Of a stretch of 64,000 bases of DNA, positions 17,452 through 25,881 are shown piece by piece; the stretch's first letter is position 1; the number at the start of each line of letters is the position of its first letter. The position numbers were made by a program, and so were the translations under genes. Origin of the DNA: Mycobacterium barrassiae. Its GTDB lineage: Bacteria; Actinomycetota; Actinomycetes; Mycobacteriales; Mycobacteriaceae. The notes beneath the pieces are model-generated. The model was given only the letters and a program-made list of their open reading frames with translations, was not told the origin of the DNA and searched no databases. The stretch spans positions 62,001-126,000 of the forward strand of contig NZ_JACKUK010000034.1 in the NCBI RefSeq assembly GCF_025822765.1, read 5' to 3'.

Positions 17452-19247
17452 CAGAAGCGATAGTCCCCCAACCACAGCGCACTGACGCCGCTCACGGACC
17501 GATCGGCCTGGCTGAGCACGCCGGCCACCGAACGTCCCACGAGAACAGCGAGCGCCTCGGGCAACGACGCGGCCGCGGGCGCCGACGACGGCTTGGGGTG
17601 CAGGAAGTCCATGAACGACGAGCCCGGATAGCTCACCAGGCGGACGTCGTCGTCAGGGTCGAGGCCCGCAAGCACCTTGGCACGGCTGATCGCGGTGCGA
17701 AGCCCGCCGAGCTCGTCGACGAGACCGCGCTCATACGCGTCGGCGCCCGTCCAGACCCGGCCGCGGGCGACCGCGTCGACCGCCTCCACATCCATCTTGC
17801 GTCCGGCGGCGACCCGCTCGACGAAGTCGGTGTAGAACAGGTCGGCCTCCGCCTCGACGGCAGCGTGCTGCGCGTCGGTGAACGGCTGGTTGATCGACCA
17901 GGCGTCGGCATTGGCGTTGGTCCGCACCGAATCCGAGCCGACACCGAGGCGGTCCTTGAGCTCACGCGCGACCAGCTTGCCGGTCACGACGCCGATCGAG
18001 CCGGTGATGGTGCCCGGGTTGGCCACGATCACGTCGGCCGCCATCGTTGCGTAGTAACCGCCCGACGCCGCGACGGCTCCCATCGACGCGACGACGGGTT
18101 TCCCGTTGTCCCGGATCCGAACCACCTCGCGCCAAATGGTTTCCGACCCGGTGATCGCTCCGCCCGGGCTGTCCACCCGCAACACGATGGCGGAGACGGA
18201 GTCGTTGGCCGCGGCCTCGCGCAACGCCGCGGCGATGGTGTCGCCGCCGGCGCTGGAATTACCGAACGGCAGCACCTGCGGTCCACCGCGGCCGCTGACG
18301 ATCGGGCCGTGCAGCGTGACGACGGCGATAGTCGGCTTTTTCTTACGACCCGGCACCGCAGGCATGGGTGGTGACGGCCGCGACGCGGTGGCCTTCGCGT
18401 ACCGCGACAGGTACAGCCGCGGCGGCGCGTCCTCGGAATCCGCGTCGCCGGTCTCCGGTGAGATACCCGGCGCCCCAACGAGTTCGCCGATGCGGGCATA
18501 CGCCTCGTCGCGGAATCCGATTCGGTCGATCAATCGGCCGGTGACGGCATCGTCGCGTAGCAACGGTGCCTTGTCGGCGAGCGCGTCGACCTCCGCCGGA
18601 TCGAGCCGGCGCGACTCCGCGACCGCCTGCCAGACCTGGCCATGCAGGCTCTCGATCAGCCGGCGATCGGCCTCACGGTGCGAATCGGTGTAGCTGTCCT
18701 GCGTGAAAACGTTTGCGAACGACTTGTATTCGCCGCGCGCGACGAACTGCGCCTCGATACCCGCCTTGTCCAGTGCATCGCGCAGGAACGTCGCGTTGGT
18801 GGCGAATCCGATCAGTCCGACGGTGCCCGAGGGCTGCATCCACACCTCGCGAAACGCCGACGCGAGGTAGTACGACAGCGTGCCAGGGTAGGTCTCGGCC
18901 CACGCCAGCGAGGGCTTGACATCGCTGAACGCGGAAATCGCCGCGCGCAACTCCTGTACGGGTCCGGCTGCGGCGGCGGGAAGTTGGACGCGCGCGATCA
19001 GCCCCGCCACCCGCGGATCGTCTGCGGCACGATGGATGGCGTCGACGGCGTCGCGCAGGACCAACGTCCGGTTGCCGCCGGTGATGATCGCCAGTGGGTC
19101 GAAACCACTGGTCTCCTGCGGCGGCGCCATCAGGTCGAGTTCGAGCACGCATCCGTCGGGGATGCCGTGGTGCCGAGCGGTGTCGACCCGCCTGCCGAGC
19201 GCGCGAAGGTCGTCGATACCGGGGATCCCTGGCAGAAATGCGAACAT
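17451..19247 (-). CDS. sppA: Signal peptide peptidase SppA, protease IV (67K type)
   Basis: The 598-residue S49 peptidase has two tandem ClpP-like domains; the C-terminal one carries the nucleophile Ser in [20 protein letters not shown] followed by GTITGSIGV. The 67K family degrades cleaved signal peptides at the membrane. The ATG at 19247 gives [11 protein letters not shown]. Same position as Rv0724 beside rplO, though here a small secreted-protein gene lies between. Confidence 0.9.
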   Translation of the reverse strand: MFAFLPGIPGIDDLRALGRRVDTARHHGIPDGCVLELDLMAPPQETSGFDPLAIITGGNRTLVLRDAVDAIHRAADDPRVAGLIARVQLPAAAAGPVQELRAAISAFSDVKPSLAWAETYPGTLSYYLASAFREVWMQPSGTVGLIGFATNATFLRDALDKAGIEAQFVARGEYKSFANVFTQDSYTDSHREADRRLIESLHGQVWQAVAESRRLDPAEVDALADKAPLLRDDAVTGRLIDRIGFRDEAYARIGELVGAPGISPETGDADSEDAPPRLYLSRYAKATASRPSPPMPAVPGRKKKPTIAVVTLHGPIVSGRGGPQVLPFGNSSAGGDTIAAALREAAANDSVSAIVLRVDSPGGAITGSETIWREVVRIRDNGKPVVASMGAVAASGGYYATMAADVIVANPGTITGSIGVVTGKLVARELKDRLGVGSDSVRTNANADAWSINQPFTDAQHAAVEAEADLFYTDFVERVAAGRKMDVEAVDAVARGRVWTGADAYERGLVDELGGLRTAISRAKVLAGLDPDDDVRLVSYPGSSFMDFLHPKPSSAPAAASLPEALAVLVGRSVAGVLSQADRSVSGVSALWLGDYRF

Positions 19248-19323
19248 TCTCTGAGCCTACCGACGGCTTCGGAGACGACCGGGGTCCGTCATTGCGGCTG
19301 CTCGTTGACTCTGCGCCGGTGAG

Positions 19324-19668
19324 TCAGCCCGGCATGATCTTCGTGAACTGCGGGCAGTAGACGGCCACCGAAACCCGCATGAAGCCAACTGCCTGCGCAC
19401 GACTGAGGTTGGCGTTCTGCAGCGAGGCGACGATGTTGCGCACCAGCGGTGCCGGATTCGGGTTGCGCGCCATCTCCAGGGCCAGCGTGTTGCACACATT
19501 GCGCCCCAACGCCGCGAGGTCGGTTTCATCACCCGAGGTGATGCCGAGGGAGTTGACCGCCTTCTCGAATTGCTCGTCGGCATCCTGCGCCTGCGCAGTC
19601 GCGGCGCCGAACACCGCGAGACCGGCGGCGACCATCACGATGGTGACGGCGCGACGGAGAGTGGTCAT
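19324..19668 (-). CDS. Small secreted protein, DUF732-like
   Basis: The 114-residue protein has a classical signal peptide (RRAVTIVMVAAGLAVFGAATAQA, cut near residue 28) and a helical domain with two cysteines that can pair (GRNVCNTLALE, VAVYCPQFTKI). The pattern FEKAVNSLGI ... SRAQAVGFM is that of the mycobacterial DUF732 family, whose function is unknown. AGGAG six bases before the ATG at 19668 supports this start over longer frames. Confidence 0.8.
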   Translation of the reverse strand: MTTLRRAVTIVMVAAGLAVFGAATAQAQDADEQFEKAVNSLGITSGDETDLAALGRNVCNTLALEMARNPNPAPLVRNIVASLQNANLSRAQAVGFMRVSVAVYCPQFTKIMPG

Positions 19669-19762
19669 CTCAACTCCTGCAGTTTCGGCCCCCGCGTCCC
19701 CCGCGTCCCCCGCGATATTGATCGCACCGACGAGTGATCGTGTTACCAGCTTCATTACACAA

Positions 19763-19789
19763 GAGCCCCTACCGTATCGGCAGGGGCTC
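19763..19789 (-). terminator. Hairpin after rplO, end of spc operon
   Basis: GAGCCCCT (19763-19770) and AGGGGCTC (19782-19789) form a perfect 8-bp stem around an 11-base loop whose CCG and CGG can pair further. It lies 17 bp after the rplO stop. The following tract on the minus strand is TTGTGT, so it is only weakly U-rich. Confidence 0.7.
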
Positions 19790-19805
19790 ATGCGTACAAC
19801 TGGAA

Positions 19806-20246
19806 CTACAGCTCGGTTGCGGATCCGCCCGCGGCGGTGATTTTCTCGCGTGCGCTCCCGCTGAACTTGTGCGCGGAGACGTTGACCTTGACGGTGAGCT
19901 TGCCGTCGCCGAGCACCTTCACCAACGAGTTCTTGCGCACCGCACCCGACGCCACCAGCTCGTCGACACCGACGTCGCCGCCCTTGGGGAACAGCTTGTT
20001 GATGTCGCCGACGTTGACGACCTCGTACTCGGTGCGGAACCGGTTACGGAAGCCCTTGAGCTTCGGCAACCGCATGTGGATGGGCATCTGACCACCCTCG
20101 AACATCGCGGGGACGTTCTTGCGTGCCTTGGTGCCCTTCGTACCGCGGCCGGCGGTCTTGCCCTTCGAGCCCTCGCCGCGGCCCACCCGGGTCTTCGCGG
20201 TCTTGGACCCGGGCGCCGGGCGCAGGTCGTGCAGTTTGATAGTCAT
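19806..20246 (-). CDS. rplO: 50S ribosomal protein L15
   Basis: A 146-residue ribosomal protein beginning [20 protein letters not shown] with the L15 signature [21 protein letters not shown] rich in Gly/Lys/Arg. It assembles into the large subunit. It is the last gene of the spc operon here, directly after rpmD (2 bp gap), with a hairpin behind it. secY-adk-map, which follow L15 in many bacteria, are about 8 kb away in this genome, as in M. tuberculosis. Confidence 0.97.
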   Translation of the reverse strand: MTIKLHDLRPAPGSKTAKTRVGRGEGSKGKTAGRGTKGTKARKNVPAMFEGGQMPIHMRLPKLKGFRNRFRTEYEVVNVGDINKLFPKGGDVGVDELVASGAVRKNSLVKVLGDGKLTVKVNVSAHKFSGSAREKITAAGGSATEL

Positions 20247-20248
20247 CC

Positions 20249-20428
20249 TCAGACCTCTTCTACTTCCACGAGATGGTGGACGGCCTTGATGAGTCCACGG
20301 GTCTGCGCGTTGTCCTCACGGACCACCGACTGCCGGATCTTACGCAGTCCGAGGGTCCGCAGGCTTTCGCGTTGCTTCCAGCGCGCACCGATCGTGCTGC
20401 GCACCTGGGTGATCTTGAGCTCTGCCAT
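20249..20428 (-). CDS. rpmD: 50S ribosomal protein L30
   Basis: A 59-residue protein reading [19 protein letters not shown] ... LRTLGLRKI ... [15 protein letters not shown], the complete L30 pattern. The ATG at 20428 lies 2 bp after the rpsE stop and the TGA at 20249-20251 lies 2 bp before rplO. It is in the conserved rpsE-rpmD-rplO order. Confidence 0.96.
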   Translation of the reverse strand: MAELKITQVRSTIGARWKQRESLRTLGLRKIRQSVVREDNAQTRGLIKAVHHLVEVEEV

Positions 20429-20430
20429 GG

Positions 20431-21099
20431 TTACGCCGTTCCTTCACGCGCAGCCGACGCGGCCAGCGCCTCGGCTTCCCGCCGCGCCCGCAGCATGCCT
20501 GCCGGCGCCACGTCCTCGATGGACAGCCCACGCCGGGCCGCCACCTCTTCCGGACGCTGAAGCAGCTTGAGCGCGGCCACGGTGGCATGCACCACGTTGA
20601 TCGCGTTGTCGCTGCCCAGCGACTTGGCCAGGATGTCGTGCACGCCCGCGCATTCCAGCACCGCGCGAGCAGCGCCACCGGCGATCACACCGGTACCGGG
20701 GCTGGCCGGGCGCAGCATCACGACGCCTGCAGCGGCCTCGCCCTGCACCGGGTGGGTGATCGTCCCACCGATCAGCGGGACGCGGAAAAAGCCCTTACGC
20801 GCTTCCTCGACACCCTTGGCGATGGCGGCCGGGACCTCTTTGGCCTTGCCGTAGCCAACACCGACCATGCCCTTGCCGTCACCGACGATGACCAGTGCGG
20901 TGAAGCTGAACCGCCGGCCACCCTTGACCACCTTGGAGACACGGTTGATCGCGACGACGCGCTCGATGTAGTTGCTCTTGTCGCCGCTGTCGCGGCCACC
21001 ACGGCCGCCGCGGTCGTCGCGACGACCACGACCGTCGCGGTCTCCCCGGCCGCCGCCGCGGTTGTCCTGCGCCGGAGCGGCGCCAGCCTGCTCGGCCAT
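20431..21099 (-). CDS. rpsE: 30S ribosomal protein S5
   Basis: A protein of about 222 residues with an N-terminal low-complexity extension rich in Gly, Arg and Asp (about residues 1-40) before the S5 double-stranded RNA-binding motif ([21 protein letters not shown]) and the C-terminal domain. Long basic/acidic N-terminal tails are usual in mycobacterial S5. Two adjacent ATGs (21102, 21099) are possible; the second is chosen by spacing from AGGA. Confidence 0.95.
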   Translation of the reverse strand: MAEQAGAAPAQDNRGGGRGDRDGRGRRDDRGGRGGRDSGDKSNYIERVVAINRVSKVVKGGRRFSFTALVIVGDGKGMVGVGYGKAKEVPAAIAKGVEEARKGFFRVPLIGGTITHPVQGEAAAGVVMLRPASPGTGVIAGGAARAVLECAGVHDILAKSLGSDNAINVVHATVAALKLLQRPEEVAARRGLSIEDVAPAGMLRARREAEALAASAAREGTA

Positions 21100-21133
21100 C
21101 ATGCAGTCCTTCCCAAATGATTGAAGTCAGTCA

Positions 21134-21538
21134 TCAGAACTTCAGCCCGCCTTCGCGTGCCGCGTCCGCCAGTGCCGCGATGCGTCCGCCGTAGGTGTAG
21201 CCACCGCGGTCGAACACCACCGCCTCGATGCCCGCGGCCTTGGCGCGCTCGGCGATCAGCTGACCGACCCGCACACTGTGGGCCTTCTTGTCGCCATCGA
21301 CCGCGCGCACGTCGGGCTCGATCGACGATGCGGCCGCCACGGTGGTGCCGTTGAGATCATTCACCAGCTGAACGTGGATGTGCCGTGACGAACGGTGGAC
21401 CACCAGACGCGGCACCTCGGCGGTGCCGGCGATCTTCTTACGCAGTCGGGCGTGCCGACGCAGTCGCGAGACACGCCGCGTCTCGGACACGTTCTGCCCA
21501 ACGGGCTTACGCACCGACGCCTCAGTCTTCGTAGCCAT
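21134..21538 (-). CDS. rplR: 50S ribosomal protein L18
   Basis: The 134-residue 5S rRNA-binding protein has the L18 core ([54 protein letters not shown]). It stands between rplF (2 bp) and rpsE in standard order. Confidence 0.97.
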   Translation of the reverse strand: MATKTEASVRKPVGQNVSETRRVSRLRRHARLRKKIAGTAEVPRLVVHRSSRHIHVQLVNDLNGTTVAAASSIEPDVRAVDGDKKAHSVRVGQLIAERAKAAGIEAVVFDRGGYTYGGRIAALADAAREGGLKF

Positions 21539-21540
21539 AT

Positions 21541-22080
21541 CTACTTACCTGTCTTTCCGACCTTGCGGCGGATCTGCTCACCCTCGTAGCGAATGCCCTT
21601 GCCCTTGTAGGGATCGCTCTTGCGCAGGCGGCGGATGTTGGCCGCGATCTGGCCGACCTTCTGCTTGTCGATGCCCGAGATCGAGAACTTCGTCGGTGAC
21701 TCCACGGCGAACGTGACGCCCTCGGGAGCGTTGATCAGTACCGGATGGCTGTAGCCCAAGGCGAACTCGAGGCTGTTGCCCTTGGCCACCACGCGGTAAC
21801 CGACGCCGAAGATCTCCATCTTGATGGTGTAACCCTCGGTGACCCCGGTGACGAGGTTGGCGACCAGCGTCCGCGACAACCCGTGCAACGAACGGCTGCG
21901 CCGCTCGTCGTCGGGCCTGGCCACCACGATGGCGCCGTCGTCGTCACGCGACACCTTGATCGGCTCGGCCACCGCGAGGGCAAGAGTTCCCTTGGGACCC
22001 TTGACCGACACGTTCTGGCCGTCGATCGTCACGTCGACCCCGGCGGGAACCGGGACCGGCTGCTTTCCAATTCGCGACAT
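21541..22080 (-). CDS. rplF: 50S ribosomal protein L6
   Basis: The 179-residue protein begins [17 protein letters not shown] and ends with the L6 signature [23 protein letters not shown] split over the C-terminus. It binds 23S rRNA near the GTPase centre. Thirteen bases separate it from rpsH. Confidence 0.97.
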   Translation of the reverse strand: MSRIGKQPVPVPAGVDVTIDGQNVSVKGPKGTLALAVAEPIKVSRDDDGAIVVARPDDERRSRSLHGLSRTLVANLVTGVTEGYTIKMEIFGVGYRVVAKGNSLEFALGYSHPVLINAPEGVTFAVESPTKFSISGIDKQKVGQIAANIRRLRKSDPYKGKGIRYEGEQIRRKVGKTGK

Positions 22081-22093
22081 AGCTAGTTCCCCC

Positions 22094-22492
22094 TCACCAC
22101 ACGTACGCGAGGACTTCGCCGCCCACGCCTTCTCGGGCTGCCTGACGGTCGGTCCTCAGACCGGACGACGTGGAGATGATCGCCACGCCAAGACCGCCGA
22201 GCACGCGCGGCAGATTGGTGGACTTCGCGTAGACCCGCAGACCGGGCTTGCTCACCCGGCGCAGTCCCGCGATGCTGCGTTCACGGCTCGGGCCGTACTT
22301 CAGTTGCACCACAAGCGACTTGCCCACCCGAGCATCCTCGGTGCGGTAGTCGGCGATGTAGCCCTCGCGCTTCAGGATCTCGGCGATGTTCGCCTTGATC
22401 TTGCTGTGCGGCAACGTCACCTCATCGTGGTACGCCGAATTGGCGTTGCGCAGACGTGTCAAGAAGTCTGCGATCGGATCCGTCATGGTCAT
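22094..22492 (-). CDS. rpsH: 30S ribosomal protein S8
   Basis: The 132-residue protein reads [17 protein letters not shown] and ends [11 protein letters not shown], with the central ISTSSGL motif of S8. It binds the 16S rRNA central domain and in many bacteria represses the spc operon by binding its mRNA. Two in-frame ATGs at the start; the first matches M. tuberculosis as recalled. Confidence 0.97.
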   Translation of the reverse strand: MTMTDPIADFLTRLRNANSAYHDEVTLPHSKIKANIAEILKREGYIADYRTEDARVGKSLVVQLKYGPSRERSIAGLRRVSKPGLRVYAKSTNLPRVLGGLGVAIISTSSGLRTDRQAAREGVGGEVLAYVW

Positions 22493-22578
22493 GACAGCCG
22501 GTTCACCTTCCTCGCGGCGGTTCCATCGTGTTCATCGATGGCCTACCGCAACCTTTTTGGTCAGTAGTAGTAGAGCTG

Positions 22579-22764
22579 TTACCAGCTGGACTTCTGCACA
22601 CCCGGCAGTTCGCCGGCATGTGCCATCTCGCGTAGGCAGATGCGGCAGAGCCCGAACTTGCGGTAAACCGCGTGCGGGCGACCGCACTTGCTGCACCGGG
22701 TGTAAGCGCGCACCTTGAACTTGGGCTTCTTATTGGCCTTGTTGACCAGAGCCTTCTTTGCCAT
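22579..22764 (-). CDS. rpsN: 30S ribosomal protein S14, zinc type
   Basis: The 61-residue short S14 has the zinc ribbon Cys-x2-Cys ... Cys-x2-Cys ([23 protein letters not shown]). Start ATG at 22764, 4 bp after the rplE stop. This is the Zn-binding form; mycobacteria also hold a zinc-free paralogue elsewhere that replaces it under zinc limitation, not present in this window. Confidence 0.96.
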   Translation of the reverse strand: MAKKALVNKANKKPKFKVRAYTRCSKCGRPHAVYRKFGLCRICLREMAHAGELPGVQKSSW

Positions 22765-22768
22765 CTGT

Positions 22769-23332
22769 TCAGTTCTCCTTGAACGGAAAGCCCAGCGCCC
22801 GCAACAGCGCTCGTCCTTCGTCGTCGTTGGTCGCCGAGGTGACGACGGTGATGTCCATGCCACGGGGGCGGTCGATGGAGTCCACATCGATCTCGTGGAA
22901 CACCGACTGCTCGGTAAGCCCGAACGTGTAGTTGCCGGTCCCGTCGAACTGCTTCGGCGACAACCCGCGGAAGTCGCGGATACGCGGCAGCGCGATCGAG
23001 ATCAGGCGGTCGAGGAACTCCCACATCCGGTCGCCGCGCAGCGTCACGCGCGCACCGATCGGCATACCCTCGCGCAGCTTGAACTGCGCGATGGACTTGC
23101 GGGCCTTGCGGATCTCGGGCTTCTGGCCGGTGATCAGCGCGAGGTCGTTGACCGCGCCGTTGATCAGCTTGGCGTCGCGGGCGGCGTCACCGACACCCAT
23201 GTTGACGACGACCTTGACCACGCCGGGGATCTGCATGACGTTGGCGTAGCCGAATTCCTTCTGCAACGCGTCCTTGATTTCCTCGCGGTAGCGCTGCTTG
23301 AGGCGCGGGAGGGTCTTCTCAGCGGTGGTCAT
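22769..23332 (-). CDS. rplE: 50S ribosomal protein L5
   Basis: The 187-residue 5S rRNA-binding protein has [16 protein letters not shown], the L5 signature [18 protein letters not shown] and [17 protein letters not shown]. The ATG at 23332 lies one base after the rplX stop; a longer frame to 23392 overlaps rplX and is not used. Confidence 0.96.
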   Translation of the reverse strand: MTTAEKTLPRLKQRYREEIKDALQKEFGYANVMQIPGVVKVVVNMGVGDAARDAKLINGAVNDLALITGQKPEIRKARKSIAQFKLREGMPIGARVTLRGDRMWEFLDRLISIALPRIRDFRGLSPKQFDGTGNYTFGLTEQSVFHEIDVDSIDRPRGMDITVVTSATNDDEGRALLRALGFPFKEN

Positions 23333-23333
23333 G

Positions 23334-23651
23334 TCAGATGTCCTTGCCGTTGGTCTTGGCGATGCGGACCTTCTTGCCGGTCTCTTCGTCAATGCGGTAC
23401 GCGATGCGGGTGGGCTTGCCGTCGGAGTCGACGACCATCACGTTGCTGACGTGGATGGCAGCCTCCTGCGTGACAATGCCGCCGGACTGCGCGCCACGCT
23501 CGTTGCGCGAGATGGCGGTGTGCTTCTTGATCCGGTTGACGCCCTCGACGAGGACCTTGTCCCTGCTCGGATACGCCTGCAGCACCTTGCCCTTGGCGCC
23601 CTTGTCCTTCCCGGAGATGACCAGGACGGTGTCGCCCTTCTTGACCTTCAT
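23334..23651 (-). CDS. rplX: 50S ribosomal protein L24
   Basis: The 105-residue protein has the KOW motif at its N-terminus ([20 protein letters not shown]) and the L24 pattern [19 protein letters not shown]. It initiates large-subunit assembly. Its ATG directly abuts the rplN stop. Confidence 0.97.
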   Translation of the reverse strand: MKVKKGDTVLVISGKDKGAKGKVLQAYPSRDKVLVEGVNRIKKHTAISRNERGAQSGGIVTQEAAIHVSNVMVVDSDGKPTRIAYRIDEETGKKVRIAKTNGKDI

Positions 23652-24020
23652 CTACAGCACCTCCGGAGCAAGCGAAACGATCTTCATGAAGCGCTTCTCG
23701 CGCAGTTCACGACCGACCGGCCCGAAGATGCGGGTACCGCGCGGGTCGTTGTCGGCCTTGATGATGACGGCGGCGTTCTCGTCGAACTTGATGTAGCTGC
23801 CGTCGGCGCGGCGGCGCTCCTTCACGGTGCGCACGATGACGGCCTTGACCACCTCGCCGCGCTTGACGTTGCCGCCGGGGATGGCGTCCTTGACGGTCGC
23901 CACGATGATGTCGCCGATGCCGGCGTAGCGCCGGCCAGAGCCACCGAGCACGCGGATGCACAAGATCTCCTTGGCACCCGTGTTGTCGGCGACCTTCAGC
24001 CGCGATTCCTGCTGAATCAC
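23652..24020 (-). CDS. rplN: 50S ribosomal protein L14
   Basis: The 122-residue first gene of the spc operon begins with a GTG codon (24020) preceded by AGGAG. Motifs: [20 protein letters not shown] and [21 protein letters not shown] promoter is visible 131-159 bases upstream, so this operon is transcribed separately from S10, which lies 14 kb away. Confidence 0.97.
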   Translation of the reverse strand: MIQQESRLKVADNTGAKEILCIRVLGGSGRRYAGIGDIIVATVKDAIPGGNVKRGEVVKAVIVRTVKERRRADGSYIKFDENAAVIIKADNDPRGTRIFGPVGRELREKRFMKIVSLAPEVL

Positions 24021-24150
24021 TCGAACTCCTCGACCTGGTTAATGTGTGCACGGCAGATACCGACCTGACGTGCGCGGTCTTGCTGTCACCGAAGGGCACG
24101 CGGGGCCCATCCGAACGGATCGGCCGAGGTCTGCCCAAGGCAACCCGTTG

Positions 24151-24179
24151 ATTCTAGGTGACGACCTGCGCAGAACCAA
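24151..24179 (-). promoter_or_regulatory. Promoter of the spc ribosomal operon
   Basis: On the minus strand TTGGTT (24179-24174), 17-base spacer, TAGAAT (24156-24151) make a good SigA-type promoter. The start site would be near 24144, leaving a leader of about 120 bases before rplN. The -10 overlaps one arm of an inverted repeat (24154-24198). Confidence 0.65.
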
Positions 24180-24198
24180 ATCACCGCTGGTCACCTAG
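24154..24198. repeat. Inverted repeat with 9-bp arms over the spc promoter
   Basis: CTAGGTGAC (24154-24162) and GTCACCTAG (24190-24198) are perfect complements separated by 27 bases that hold most of the promoter. Could be an operator or a chance consequence of a long-spaced palindrome; no regulator is known to me for it. Confidence 0.5.
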
Positions 24199-24210
24199 CG
24201 CAATGTCGCG

Positions 24211-24254
24211 CTGAGAGCGCCGTCGAGGCTATATATACACAGCATCGCTCTCAG
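24211..24254 (-). terminator. Hairpin downstream of the FGE gene with TATATATA loop
   Basis: CTGAGAGCG (24211-24219) and CGCTCTCAG (24246-24254) are perfect 9-bp complements with a 26-base spacer containing CTATATATACAC. It begins 22 bases after the FGE stop (24276, minus strand), so it may end the atsA-FGE transcript. The AT-rich loop could alternatively hold a -10 element. Confidence 0.45.
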
Positions 24255-24275
24255 ACTGACGTTGAGCTTTCATCA

Positions 24276-25157
24276 CTAGACATCAGCGACACACCGGAAC
24301 CCGATGTGGGTGGTCGCACTGTCCTGCGACTGGGGCGAGCGCGCCGAGGGACGGTACCGGTGGCAGTACTCGGGCGCACACAGGTGCGATCCGCCCTTGA
24401 GAGTCTGGTTCACGGCGGGGTTCGCCGTCAGGCCGGGCGTGCAGCAGCCTTTGCCGCCGTCGAGGCGGTGATGTGCCGAGAACTCCGTGGTCGTCCACTC
24501 CCAGACGTTGCCGATCATGTCGAGCAGGCCGAACGCGTTGGCCGGGAAGGTCCCGACAGGCGACGTGCCGATCCAGCCCAGGGCCCCCTCGTTCAGGTAG
24601 GGAAAACGGCCCTGCCAGGTGTTGGCCATCAGCTTGCCGTCCGGTGCGACGTCGTCGCCCCATGGATAGGTGGTGGCGGCGCCCGCCCGAGCGGCGTACT
24701 CCCACTCGGCTTCCGTCGGCAGCCGGCGGCCCGCCCACCGCGCGTACGCCGCCGCGTCGGGATACGCGATCTGCACCACCGGATGATCGAGGCGCTCCTC
24801 GAAGTTCCAGCCCTCGGCGCCGAACGGGCGCCGCCAGTTGGCCCCCGGTTCCCACGTCCACCACTGCCGCCAGTCCCTCAAATCGACCGGTCCGCTCGTC
24901 GGTTTGAAAACCAGCGCCCCCGGCACCAGATCCGCCGGCGCCGCACCGGGATACAGAGCCGGGTCGATCGGCTGTTCGGCGACGGTGAGATATCCAGTGG
25001 CGTCGACGAATTCGGCGAACTGGGCGTTGGTCACCGGGTGGCGTTCGACGGCGATCGCCGCCACGGTCACGGTGTGGGCGGGCGCCTCTTCCGGATAGAA
25101 CTGCGTCGAGCCCATCCGAAACGATCCGCCCGGCAGCTCGACGAGCTCGGAGAGCAT
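24276..25157 (-). CDS. Formylglycine-generating enzyme (sulfatase maturase)
   Basis: The 293-residue protein is a full FGE-sulfatase fold: MLSELVELPGGSFRMGSTQFYPEE at the start, RLPTEAEWEYAARAG, DMIGNVWEWTT, and near the C-terminus the active cysteine pair in GGSHLCAPEYCHRYRPSAR. FGE oxidises the Cys of CxPxR in type I sulfatases to formylglycine using oxygen and copper. The sulfatase two genes upstream has exactly that motif, so it is the obvious client. M. tuberculosis Rv0712 is the equivalent. Confidence 0.93.
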   Translation of the reverse strand: MLSELVELPGGSFRMGSTQFYPEEAPAHTVTVAAIAVERHPVTNAQFAEFVDATGYLTVAEQPIDPALYPGAAPADLVPGALVFKPTSGPVDLRDWRQWWTWEPGANWRRPFGAEGWNFEERLDHPVVQIAYPDAAAYARWAGRRLPTEAEWEYAARAGAATTYPWGDDVAPDGKLMANTWQGRFPYLNEGALGWIGTSPVGTFPANAFGLLDMIGNVWEWTTTEFSAHHRLDGGKGCCTPGLTANPAVNQTLKGGSHLCAPEYCHRYRPSARSPQSQDSATTHIGFRCVADV

Positions 25158-25161
25158 GGGT

Positions 25162-25869
25162 TCAGGGTAGTTCGATGGAGAAATCGTTCATCAGTGGCGA
25201 GGTGAACGGGTCGAAGTCCGCACTGGCGGGCCCCTGCACGTGCACCACCACGAGATAGTCACCCGAATTCGTCCAGATGTGCGCGATGCGGTCACCGAAC
25301 TCCACGGATTGGCCCGGCGCATCAGACCAGGAGCCGAGGAGCTTCTGGCCGCTGAACCCGCACAGCTCGGCGGGCAGCACGCTGACGCTGCTGACATCGG
25401 ATGCCGCCATCGCGTTGTCGGCGTACTTCTTGAACGCCGCCGCGGGATCGAGTGTCGTCTTCGCGATCGTGACCGTCGCCCAGATCCCGTCCGGGCCGGT
25501 GAGTTTCGCGCCGACATCCCCTTCGCCCGGCGCTGTCGACCAGCCTTGCGGAAGCGCCACGGTGATCTTCGGCGCCGCCGGATCAGCCACCGTCGCCGTC
25601 GCCACTTCATCCGCCGGAGGATCCGTCAGCTCACAACTGACCACGCCCGCGGGCACCGAGGTGCGCGTCGTCGGCAGGATGCCGGGTTCGGTGAGGTCGG
25701 CCTCCGGCGTCGGAATCGCGCGCGTCGTTGTCGTGGTGACGGTGGTCGTCGTTGTCGATGCGGTGGTCTGGTCGGCCTCGTCGGTGACCGGCGCACCCTC
25801 GCTGGTCTTGCCACACGCGGACACCATCACCAGGCACAGCGCGGCGAGTGCCGCCGATCGAATTCTCAT
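25162..25869 (-). CDS. Lipoprotein of unknown function, between atsA and FGE
   Basis: The 235-residue protein has a lipoprotein signal peptide with lipobox MVSAC (Cys19), a Thr-rich linker at about 38-50, and a globular domain (ITVALPQGWSTAPGEGDVG ... ELCGFSGQKLLGSW ... DYLVVVHVQGPA). The domain is reminiscent of mycobacterial LpqN/LpqT-type lipoproteins, but the match is weak. It sits 4 bp from FGE and 12 bp from atsA in one operon, so it may handle the sulfatase's substrate or product at the cell surface; that is inference. M. tuberculosis lacks it between these genes as far as I recall. Confidence 0.75.
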   Translation of the reverse strand: MRIRSAALAALCLVMVSACGKTSEGAPVTDEADQTTASTTTTTVTTTTTRAIPTPEADLTEPGILPTTRTSVPAGVVSCELTDPPADEVATATVADPAAPKITVALPQGWSTAPGEGDVGAKLTGPDGIWATVTIAKTTLDPAAAFKKYADNAMAASDVSSVSVLPAELCGFSGQKLLGSWSDAPGQSVEFGDRIAHIWTNSGDYLVVVHVQGPASADFDPFTSPLMNDFSIELP

Positions 25870-25881
25870 CAGTCCCTCGGC

